Shown here: positions 44,649 to 53,202 of the stretch, piece by piece
Layout of the letters: each line of letters starts with the position of its first letter
Numbering within the stretch: the first letter of the stretch is position 1
Virus record (IMG/VR): IMGVR_UViG_3300029258_005835
Coordinates: 1 to 54,316 of that record
Reading direction: 5' to 3' (one strand)
DNA: 54,316 nt
From: a virus
Position numbers and translations under genes: made by a program
Notes under the pieces: generated by a model
What the model saw: the letters and a program-made list of their open reading frames with translations, nothing else
The model's database searches: none
Told to the model about the DNA's origin: nothing

Positions 44649-47600
44649 CTCAAGCAGAGCACAACGCACGAGAGCAAGAGGCACGGCACAAACTAGGTAT
44701 CCTTGGCCGTATTATCCTCGCTCTCGTTGTTTTTGTTGTCACTCTTCCTATCTCTATCTCGCTCGAAACGCATGTTATCCCCTATTTGCCGTGGTTGGGG
44801 AGTGGAGAGCAGAATGTCGCTCGTGCAGAACCCGACGTATCTGATTTCACGTACTCGCATATCGTCACGGTCAAGAACAACTCAGGAGCAGCAGTCACAA
44901 ATCCCATACTGCGAATCCCTGTAATCCCCTACGAGGCTATTGATGTATCGACGTGGACAGTCACACTCGCTGATTCTAATTCTCATACCTACAACACCTG
45001 TATCCCTATCCGTGTGGCAGAGATGGCGAATGAGACCCTGACGAATCATGAAGTCAAGGTCGGGCCAATTGATACTGAGTGGCTCATAAATAACAGTTGG
45101 GCCTCGGCAGATGGGAATGAGTGCGTTTTTGCTACAACCAATGATAGCACGATAGCTGCCTCAGACCTGATGCGCTGGTATTGGGACGGGCAATCCGATG
45201 GCCCTTATGGATGGGATGAGCCTGATACCTACTTCTGGGTTGAAGGCAACCTGACTGCATGGGGTAATGACACATGGTACATGCTGATTGACCCTGACCT
45301 TGGCTCCATCGTACCAGGAGCAGGGACGACGAAGTGCACAAGTGGCATTTTTGATTTCCACGACCCTATGGACGATGGGGATAACTGGGATACAGACGAT
45401 GGCTCCGAGTCATACGCTGCGGGTATCTGCACAATCAGGGATGGCACAGACCCGGAGCAGATTACCTCCAAATCAACCTTTGGTGAAGATCATGGGCTAC
45501 GAGCCAGGGTCAATGTCCCAAATGCAGACGGGAATGATATTCTTGAGGGTTCACAATTCGGGTTCTCGAATGATGGTCGCACTCTTGATCTTGCTTTTAT
45601 CAACCTGCAATTCGCTAATTATGACGAGGCCATAGAGTGTGACGACGCGGCTGTTACCGTGGAAGACGACCAATACCCCTATGTAGAGGGCTCCTATGCG
45701 GTCTATGACATCCAGCGGCGCGACGACCATAGTGCAGATAACAGATCGGTATGGGGCCAATTCCACTGCAATAATGTTCAATTGACCGACGCGCCAATAT
45801 GGACAAATGTACCCGACGACGCCCTTGAAGTCCTATTCTGGTCAGACGATGAGAATTTACTTATTGATTGGGTGTTTGTCTACGACTATGTTTCGCCCGA
45901 GCCGATAGTCAATATTCCCTTCATACACCACGACCCTGATACCGTCTTCCTGGCCGAAAGGTGCGAGCACTGGCCCTACGATATAGAGTTCACCAAGACG
46001 GGGAACACCTCTGAACTCTACAATCATGCTGACCGGACAACGCTCTCCTCGGAGTACGCGACTGAGTTCTATGTTGAGTACATCGGCACGATCAATAACG
46101 GGGCTTCAGCCAACGTAACCATTCACTACGGCAACGCTGCCCAGTCGAGTGCATCAGCCTATCGGGATGCCTCCAAAGTCTTCGACGGCACAGGCGCGTT
46201 CTGGGATGACTTTGAAGGCGTCATACTATGGGCCAATACATCAGGGACGTGGGGGCTGTCAGACCAGCAGAGAGCAGAGGTTTTCGACTATCACCTGATG
46301 AACCAGGACGATGACTTATCATCTATCTGGGCGGGTAGCCCTACATGGACTTATGACGGAGATGAGTGGATGCTGCCGTTCGTAGGCTCGTGGGCGGGGA
46401 CAACCAGTAACAATCAAGGGGACCCCCAGTGGATGATACCGTGGGAGAATGTCCTATATAAGAAAATTGGGAGCCAGTGGTATAGGTGGGGATATGTTCT
46501 GACAGGCGAATATGACGAGTTCAACCATGCGTCTTCGCTGGGTAGGTTTGCATGGTATGGCGACGACTCACACATGGGCAACTCTAGTTGGCTTTACTTC
46601 CTCCTTGGGGTTACTACTGTCGAAGATGGAGATGGTGCCTCATTCCTTTTCTATTCAGAGGACGGTGGTAAACACTGGAAAGTCCTGAACGGAGGTGCGC
46701 CCTACGTTGATCTCACCTGTACTGATGCTGTTGATGTGCGGGGCCGTTTTGCCAGCTTGGTCTACGACAATGGCTATTGGTTCCAAGGCTACACAAATGC
46801 TGTGGATAGTTGGGACCCGAGTTATCTCTATGCAAACGATACGGCTTTTGAGGATATGCTGTACGACCGAGGCACGATCGTTCCCGCTGACGTATGGACA
46901 GACGGAGGGGAGATAATAAACACAGGCGTGGGTGAGGGGATAGAGGAGTTTTACTGGTATCAAAAAGCAGGCGGGAACTGGACACTCCAAGCCGAAGTGA
47001 TAATAGATGACGATTTGGTTTATTCAGATTGTGATGGCGATGACTTTGGAATAACCATGGACTCAACCGACTGGTCGGCGCTGGCAAATATGAAAGACCA
47101 TGACGACATCTATCAATGGTCTGCCGTTGACAGAAATACCCCCCACTCCGTTGTAGGTGGGGATAGCCCCAATATGGTCTTTGGTGGGGCGCAGTCACCT
47201 ATGGAAAGGACCACACAGCTTGCCTTTGCACACAGTAGCAGTTTTGCTGGCGATGATTGGACTCTCCAGAACATTGACAAGGAACGATGTCAGGCTGCCG
47301 ATGCAGCAGCGTGGCAAACTTCAACTGTCACAGGAGGGAACTACTCAGCAGGGGAGATCATTGCTGAGTGCACAGTCCACACAACTGGCGGAGATGGCTA
47401 CGCAGGCATCGTGTGGCGCTACGAGGACGACGATAATTTCTGCGCGTGGGTTGTGAATTCCATAAACGACACGATGTCTTATGGTATTCAGTCAGGCGGT
47501 GTCTGGAGTGGGTTGACCAGCTATGACCCCGGCGAGGAGATATGGCTTGGCGAGAACTACCGCCTCGCAGTGGAGTTTGATGGGGCCACAACGACGCTCA

Positions 47601-50600
47601 AATACTCAAAGATCGGCTGGGAGTGGACAACAGCGTACAGTGACATTGACCTATCAGATGGCAACGTGGCGAACTATGGCAGCGCGGGAACGATCACCTA
47701 TGGCACGTATGGCCTGTTTGACGACTTCCGCATATCACCGAATGCGCTTGGTGATTTGGAGATCACCGACCAGGGAATGCTCACCGTCACGACTGAGGCA
47801 GCGACAGGAGTAGGTACAACATCGGCCACCCTCGTTGGCAACATCACAGCAGGGACAGCGGCAGCGATAGGCTTCGCGTGGGGTACAGCCTCATGCGGTG
47901 ATCCCGGCGATACAGCACCGGGAGATTCGTCCTACAACCTTGATAGCCGGACCAACGTAGATGAGTGTGCCACAGGGCAATACACCCACGGTGCAACTGG
48001 GTTACCACAAGGATCAACAATCTACTACCGCTTCGCTGCACAGTCAGAGGCGTTCCCCGGCACATGGTACTGGGGAGATGAGGAATCGTTCAGCACTGCT
48101 GGAACACCAACCTGTGTAACGGACACCGCGACAAATGTAGACGAGACATCGGCTACCTTGCGAGGAAACATCACCGCAGATGAGACAGTTGCCGAGATGC
48201 AAGCGCTCGGCTACACCGTCGTCAGCACCGGCCCCAGTAATTATGGTGTTGGTGATTACTCCGACGCAATCAGTGGACTCAACGAGGGCACCTGTTATTA
48301 TGCCAGATTTGGTGCCAACAATACGGTCGGCTTTGGTTGGGGCAGTGAAGTTACTCTTGTCACATTGCCCCGTCCACCAAACACCTGCACCGTTTCGAGC
48401 TATGACGAAGACTCAATCTCTCTGACGTGGAATGCTGGTAACGGCTCAGGCGATACCGTTATCCGCTATGGAACATCATGCCCAGCCAATTATACAGACG
48501 GTTCCAGCGGCTATGTCGGCAACGGAACATCCTGCACTATCAGCGGTCTCTCGGAAGGGACTCAATACTGCTTCCGAGAGTGGAGCAACACTACATCTTG
48601 TAGCGAGACGGTATGGTCGAGCACCTACTGCGAAATCACGCAGTATACTTTGCCGGGGAATATCACCAATCTCGATGCCGATAATCCAAGTGCGACGACG
48701 ATTGACTTAGAGTGGACTGTTGGCAGCGGAGCCAATAGCACTGTTGTGCGTGGAAAGCAGGGTTCATACCCTACCGATAGAACCGATGGTGTTGAAGTCT
48801 ACAATAGCACCGGGAACTCGACAACCCACACCGGGCTTGGCTGCGGAGAGTCATGGTACTACCGCGCGTGGTCGTATGATGCCGAGTCAGGATACTACAG
48901 CGCCGGATACAGCGAGGATGCCAACGCGACTTCAGCCTGCAACGCTCCTGCCGTTGTCACGACTTCTGCGACGTCAGTCAATGTAACCTCAGCGACGCTG
49001 AACGGGAATATCACCGACACCGGGAACAGCGACGTCACGAACTACGCATTCGTGTGGGGGAACTCGTCGCAAGCCGCACCTGTGGGAGCGCCGCCGGGAA
49101 ACTATGATGATTCGTGGACCTCCGACGCTGGTAACTATACCGTCGGTGACTACAACCATGGGGCACCGGGACTCAACGAGGGTGACTGCTATCATTTCAG
49201 GATTGGCGCCAACAACTCCGGCGGCTGGACGTGGGGCGACGAACTCACGTTCGTGACGCTGCCGTACCCGCCACACACTTGCTCGGCTACTCTCGCTGAC
49301 CTCACCGACACCTTCATGCCGTTCACGTGGGTCAAAGGATCAGGAGCCAACGAAACCGTGTGGCGATATGATACCGTAGCCAACGGCTGCCCAGCCAACG
49401 TCACTGATGGACTGGATGCTGGGACGTACAGCGGGACGAGCGGGAACATCAGCGGCTTGGCTCCGTCTACCGAGTACTGCGTGTGGGGACAGTGCAACAC
49501 TACTGCCTGCAACGAGACGGTGTGGAGCGACGGGCATTGCGACTTCAACCAGTATACACGCCCGGGGAACTGCACCAATTTCGACGCAGACAACCCGTCC
49601 GATACCACGCTTGACATCGAGTGGACAGTAGGGTTGGGATCGGACTACACGATGGTCAGGTATCGCACCGACACCTACCCGACGGACGAGGCGGACGGGA
49701 CGCAAGCGTACTACGACACGGGGAACTCGACGACGCTGACGTTGGACTGTAATACGACCTACTATTTCCGCGCGTGGGCGTACTATACCGTGTCAGGGTT
49801 ATACGCGGCTGGCTACTGCCAAGATGGGAATGCAACACTGACCTGCCAGAACTGCACGGTCGTCACCAATCCCGCGACCGACGTCGAGGAAACGAGCGCG
49901 ACGCTCAACGGCAATCTCACCGATGTCGGCTCGGGGAACGCTACCGACTGGGGATTCGTATGGTCCACGTCGAGCCATGGCGCGCCCGGTAACGTCGCTC
50001 CCGGTGCGTCAGGGTACGAGCAGTCCAGCATTGCCAGCGGCAACCATGGAGTCGGGACGTTCAGCGGCGCTACTGGTGATGTTCTGAGTGAAGGGGACTG
50101 CTACTACTTCAGGGCGTGGGCGAACAACACTGGGGGGTACTCGTACGGCGAGGAGAGACAGCTGTTCACGAAACCGGACGAACCGAGCGGGTGCTCCGCG
50201 ACCGACCACACCTATGACTCAGTGACGCTCTCGTGGACGAACGGGGACGGGTACGGGAACGTCACGGTGCGGTATGACACGACGTTGAACGGGTGCCCTG
50301 CCGACGAGACGGACGGGTCTCTGGGGTACTGGGGGACGGCGGCGACGACTACGGTGAGTGGGCTAGACCCGAACACGGAGTACTGCTTCCGCATCTGGAG
50401 CCATGCGGACGGATGCAACAGCACGAGCTGGTACTCCGACCTGTACTGCGAAGTCACGGAGTACACGTCACCGGGGAATGTCACTAACTGCGATGCACAC
50501 GGCCCGACGTACACCACCATCGACCTTGACTGGACGGTGGGCAACAACAGCGACATGACCCTCGTGCTGGGACGGAATGACGGGTCGTACCCCACGGGAC

Positions 50601-51856
50601 CGACAGACGGGGCAGCGACTACCGTGTACTACGGTGCGGGGAACACGACGACGCACACCGACCTGACGTGTGGTGACACGTGGCACTATGGGTTCTACGG
50701 ATACGCTGTCAATAGTGGCTATTACTCGGACGACCCGTGCCAAGATACGGAGACGGTGGTGGCGTGCATCGCTCCGACCGTGCTCAATGTGAGCGGGAAC
50801 TATACGTCCTGCTCGACTGCCAGCATTGTCGGCAATGTTACCGGACTCGGGGGCACCAACGTCGTCCGGCGCGGCGTCACGTACGACACGATTTGCAGGG
50901 CTGATCCGGGGAACGGGACGGCTCCAGCGGCGAGTGCGTGGACGTGGAACGAGATGGCGACAGGAGACTGGGGCGTCGGTACGTACACTACGTCCCTGAC
51001 TGGACTGACAGAGAGTACGACCTACTACTGGATGGCTGTTGTTTATAACGGGTTCTACTGGGACTACTCGGGGGTATGCGGCAACTTCACGACTCCGGCG
51101 TGCCCTGAGTGTGTTGAGCCGGGGAACCTGACGGCCACGGCGATCAACGATACCAAGATCGAGCTGGAGTGGTCGGGCGACACGATCAACAACAGCATCA
51201 TACGGATGGGGCTGGACGAGGCGCCCAGTGGGCCTACTCAGGGTAATCCGGTGTTCGATGACGTCGGCAATTCGACAGCTTACTACTACGATATGGACTG
51301 CTGCTTCGATGGTGATATCTACTTCTCACTCTGGACGGACTGTGGAAACGGGACGTACAAGGGGCCATCGACAGCTTCAGTCACAGGAGGTGCGGGAGTG
51401 ACTGCAATAGGGATAGGGCTGAACAGCCTCGGTATGATTCTGCTAGCGGTGCTGCTGACCGTCGCGATGTTCCATACACGGAACAAGCTGCTCGGATTCC
51501 CGTGCCTAATCTTCTGGGCGATCCTCGGCGGGTACTTCTACCAGCAGTCGGAGGCCACGTGGGATATCAACTACCTGCTCTTTTTCGCCTCGATGGGCAT
51601 GGCGATCTTCACAGGGTACGCGGCGTACGCGCTGCGGAAGTCTGACCTGTCCGGCCCGAATGCGGACGAGGGTGCGTTCATCGACGAGGGCGGAGGTAGT
51701 GGTGGTAAGCGGTACGTGGAGGACAAAGAGTCGGATGAGTACATTGACGAGGGAGAATCGAAGCCGAGTGCACGCACGAGAGACCTGCGGGCGCGTGCTG
51801 CACGGAGGCGGTCGGGGAACGTGAGCAGGAAGCCGTCGTGGGACGAGTTCAAGTAG
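44645..51856 (+). CDS. Giant fibronectin-III surface protein with three-TM tail, 2403 aa
   Basis: ATG 44645 overlaps the preceding TGA. An N-terminal signal anchor (LGRIILALVVFVVTLPISIS, about residues 18-38) precedes two DUF2341-like/lectin-like beta regions (about 60-430 and 430-1040). From about 1040 to 2190 come alternating fibronectin-III modules of two types: 'TSATL-x-GNIT' units and 'TTIDLEWTVG' units with conserved Cys and PGN linkers. The last 200 residues have three TM helices (GVTAIGIGLNSLGMILLAVL and on) and an acidic then basic cytoplasmic tail. The 5' half is AT-richer than the 3' half. It is likely the main adhesin or spike. Many N-x-S/T sites are present. Confidence 0.85.
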   Translation: MTQAEHNAREQEARHKLGILGRIILALVVFVVTLPISISLETHVIPYLPWLGSGEQNVARAEPDVSDFTYSHIVTVKNNSGAAVTNPILRIPVIPYEAIDVSTWTVTLADSNSHTYNTCIPIRVAEMANETLTNHEVKVGPIDTEWLINNSWASADGNECVFATTNDSTIAASDLMRWYWDGQSDGPYGWDEPDTYFWVEGNLTAWGNDTWYMLIDPDLGSIVPGAGTTKCTSGIFDFHDPMDDGDNWDTDDGSESYAAGICTIRDGTDPEQITSKSTFGEDHGLRARVNVPNADGNDILEGSQFGFSNDGRTLDLAFINLQFANYDEAIECDDAAVTVEDDQYPYVEGSYAVYDIQRRDDHSADNRSVWGQFHCNNVQLTDAPIWTNVPDDALEVLFWSDDENLLIDWVFVYDYVSPEPIVNIPFIHHDPDTVFLAERCEHWPYDIEFTKTGNTSELYNHADRTTLSSEYATEFYVEYIGTINNGASANVTIHYGNAAQSSASAYRDASKVFDGTGAFWDDFEGVILWANTSGTWGLSDQQRAEVFDYHLMNQDDDLSSIWAGSPTWTYDGDEWMLPFVGSWAGTTSNNQGDPQWMIPWENVLYKKIGSQWYRWGYVLTGEYDEFNHASSLGRFAWYGDDSHMGNSSWLYFLLGVTTVEDGDGASFLFYSEDGGKHWKVLNGGAPYVDLTCTDAVDVRGRFASLVYDNGYWFQGYTNAVDSWDPSYLYANDTAFEDMLYDRGTIVPADVWTDGGEIINTGVGEGIEEFYWYQKAGGNWTLQAEVIIDDDLVYSDCDGDDFGITMDSTDWSALANMKDHDDIYQWSAVDRNTPHSVVGGDSPNMVFGGAQSPMERTTQLAFAHSSSFAGDDWTLQNIDKERCQAADAAAWQTSTVTGGNYSAGEIIAECTVHTTGGDGYAGIVWRYEDDDNFCAWVVNSINDTMSYGIQSGGVWSGLTSYDPGEEIWLGENYRLAVEFDGATTTLKYSKIGWEWTTAYSDIDLSDGNVANYGSAGTITYGTYGLFDDFRISPNALGDLEITDQGMLTVTTEAATGVGTTSATLVGNITAGTAAAIGFAWGTASCGDPGDTAPGDSSYNLDSRTNVDECATGQYTHGATGLPQGSTIYYRFAAQSEAFPGTWYWGDEESFSTAGTPTCVTDTATNVDETSATLRGNITADETVAEMQALGYTVVSTGPSNYGVGDYSDAISGLNEGTCYYARFGANNTVGFGWGSEVTLVTLPRPPNTCTVSSYDEDSISLTWNAGNGSGDTVIRYGTSCPANYTDGSSGYVGNGTSCTISGLSEGTQYCFREWSNTTSCSETVWSSTYCEITQYTLPGNITNLDADNPSATTIDLEWTVGSGANSTVVRGKQGSYPTDRTDGVEVYNSTGNSTTHTGLGCGESWYYRAWSYDAESGYYSAGYSEDANATSACNAPAVVTTSATSVNVTSATLNGNITDTGNSDVTNYAFVWGNSSQAAPVGAPPGNYDDSWTSDAGNYTVGDYNHGAPGLNEGDCYHFRIGANNSGGWTWGDELTFVTLPYPPHTCSATLADLTDTFMPFTWVKGSGANETVWRYDTVANGCPANVTDGLDAGTYSGTSGNISGLAPSTEYCVWGQCNTTACNETVWSDGHCDFNQYTRPGNCTNFDADNPSDTTLDIEWTVGLGSDYTMVRYRTDTYPTDEADGTQAYYDTGNSTTLTLDCNTTYYFRAWAYYTVSGLYAAGYCQDGNATLTCQNCTVVTNPATDVEETSATLNGNLTDVGSGNATDWGFVWSTSSHGAPGNVAPGASGYEQSSIASGNHGVGTFSGATGDVLSEGDCYYFRAWANNTGGYSYGEERQLFTKPDEPSGCSATDHTYDSVTLSWTNGDGYGNVTVRYDTTLNGCPADETDGSLGYWGTAATTTVSGLDPNTEYCFRIWSHADGCNSTSWYSDLYCEVTEYTSPGNVTNCDAHGPTYTTIDLDWTVGNNSDMTLVLGRNDGSYPTGPTDGAATTVYYGAGNTTTHTDLTCGDTWHYGFYGYAVNSGYYSDDPCQDTETVVACIAPTVLNVSGNYTSCSTASIVGNVTGLGGTNVVRRGVTYDTICRADPGNGTAPAASAWTWNEMATGDWGVGTYTTSLTGLTESTTYYWMAVVYNGFYWDYSGVCGNFTTPACPECVEPGNLTATAINDTKIELEWSGDTINNSIIRMGLDEAPSGPTQGNPVFDDVGNSTAYYYDMDCCFDGDIYFSLWTDCGNGTYKGPSTASVTGGAGVTAIGIGLNSLGMILLAVLLTVAMFHTRNKLLGFPCLIFWAILGGYFYQQSEATWDINYLLFFASMGMAIFTGYAAYALRKSDLSGPNADEGAFIDEGGGSGGKRYVEDKESDEYIDEGESKPSARTRDLRARAARRRSGNVSRKPSWDEFK

Positions 51857-51875
51857 CGGGGGAGGTGCGAGCAGA

Positions 51876-52157
51876 ATGAGCACGGGTGTTCTGGTACTGA
51901 TCGGGTATTTCCTCTGTGGGGCTGCTGCACTGGCCTTGTTTGACTTGGCGACCAAGCGGCTGCGGACGAACTGGGACAAGTCCGTCGTGGAGACGCTGTC
52001 ACGGATGTCGGAGGCCAATGTCGGACTAAGCGTTCGAGCGTGTGCCATGCTGTTCGGTGCTGTGCTGTGGTTATTTTGGCCTGTGGTGCTGTACGGCGCA
52101 CTTCGGGATGCCGTCGGCGACATTATCAACAGGGGAAGGGGGATCGGAAGTGGGTAG
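51876..52157 (+). CDS. Two-TM membrane protein, 93 aa
   Basis: ATG after GCGGGGGAGGTGCGAGCAG. TM1 at about residues 4-24 (GVLVLIGYFLCGAAALALF), TM2 at about 52-73 (RACAMLFGAVLWLFWPVVLY). Overlaps the next GTG by 8 nt. It belongs to the envelope operon; function unknown. Confidence 0.65.
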   Translation: MSTGVLVLIGYFLCGAAALALFDLATKRLRTNWDKSVVETLSRMSEANVGLSVRACAMLFGAVLWLFWPVVLYGALRDAVGDIINRGRGIGSG

Positions 52158-52602
52158 GTTGAAGAGGCTGCGAAGGGAACGGGTGGCCGCAGGACTGGAG
52201 GAGCCGATGCGGGAGAAGGTGGCCAAGGTCGCGGGTAGTCGCGTTGGGCGGAAAGCACTGGGAATGGTCAGCCGCAAGGGAGTGGTGGACCAGTTGACTA
52301 GCGGTACTACTGAGGAGGTAGTCAGGAACGCGGACGAACTGGTCACGACGGGCACGGTCGGTGATCGCGCAATGAAGGACGCGATCATGAAGAAGGCTCC
52401 CCGTGAGATGGACAAGGGGATCAGGAAGTTCCAGAAGGGAGGGAAGGAGATCACGGTGGACGCTCTGTGCCACGAGGTGAAGACCACACCGGGATTTCTG
52501 GAGATGTGCGAGAGGGTCGGGTTGCCCTTGGAGTGGTTCGAGAATCTGGCGCGAGAGCGGATGGCCGCGAAGGGGATAGAGGAGCAGCAACAGGAGGGGT
52601 GA
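52150..52602 (+). CDS. Unknown basic soluble protein, 150 aa
   Basis: GTG 52150 after AGGGGAAGGGGGATCGGAA is preferred over the longer in-frame start, which would overlap the membrane gene. Helical, Lys/Arg/Glu-rich throughout (REKVAKVAGSRVGRKALGMV; a helix near PLEWFENLARERMAAKG). No motif recognised. Possibly a scaffold or nucleic-acid adaptor. Confidence 0.6.
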   Translation: MGRLKRLRRERVAAGLEEPMREKVAKVAGSRVGRKALGMVSRKGVVDQLTSGTTEEVVRNADELVTTGTVGDRAMKDAIMKKAPREMDKGIRKFQKGGKEITVDALCHEVKTTPGFLEMCERVGLPLEWFENLARERMAAKGIEEQQQEG

Positions 52603-52605
52603 GTG

Positions 52606-53202
52606 ATGAAAGCCGAGTACAAGGGGGACATACTGTCGGTGCGAGCAGTCGAGGATTGCATTCGTGCAACGCGGAAGTACACGAAGGGTGTGTTTTCCCG
52701 CAAGGTCAAGCACCCGATACAGGGTGAGGACTTCCCGAGCAGGTTGCTGACGGAATACTACGAGGTGTACCCAGACACGGAAGTGAGTTGGGATATGCCT
52801 GCGGCGAAAGCGTGGGCGTGGGTCTGGGGAGACGTCACGCGCATCGACGTGCGGTTCTCGTATGACTATCGCGAGGACAAAGCACGAGTAGTCGTGTACG
52901 GTGGCGAGGAAGCTGTGCGCGAGTTGGCGTCTGGGATACCGGGGTTCGCAACTGCGTTGGTCGCGGTGGGAGCACAAGCTCCCGTTGTCGCTGCTCCGGC
53001 TGCGGATATATCTACGGTAGGCGAGGTGGAAGGGGATGGACGACCTGTCAGCGGATCGCGGAAACGCACCAGAGCCACCGGATCAGGAGCAGGTGCACGG
53101 TCAGGAGCAAACACAGGCGGCAGGAGACGGACCCAGAAAGGCCAGCCGGTGGTGGATAGCCCTGATCGGGTCGGGGCTAGCGCTGTCTCCTATCCACAAT
53201 AG
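52606..53202 (+). CDS. Unknown protein with basic low-complexity tail, 198 aa
   Basis: ATG 52606 follows CAGGAGGGGTGAGTG. The first 110 residues form an alpha/beta domain (EDCIRATRKYTKGVFSRKVK, ITRIDVRFSYDYREDKARVV region). An Ala/Val stretch and a Ser/Gly/Arg/Thr-rich tail follow. Its last 167 nt are also used by the next gene in another frame. Function unknown. Confidence 0.6.
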   Translation: MKAEYKGDILSVRAVEDCIRATRKYTKGVFSRKVKHPIQGEDFPSRLLTEYYEVYPDTEVSWDMPAAKAWAWVWGDVTRIDVRFSYDYREDKARVVVYGGEEAVRELASGIPGFATALVAVGAQAPVVAAPAADISTVGEVEGDGRPVSGSRKRTRATGSGAGARSGANTGGRRRTQKGQPVVDSPDRVGASAVSYPQ

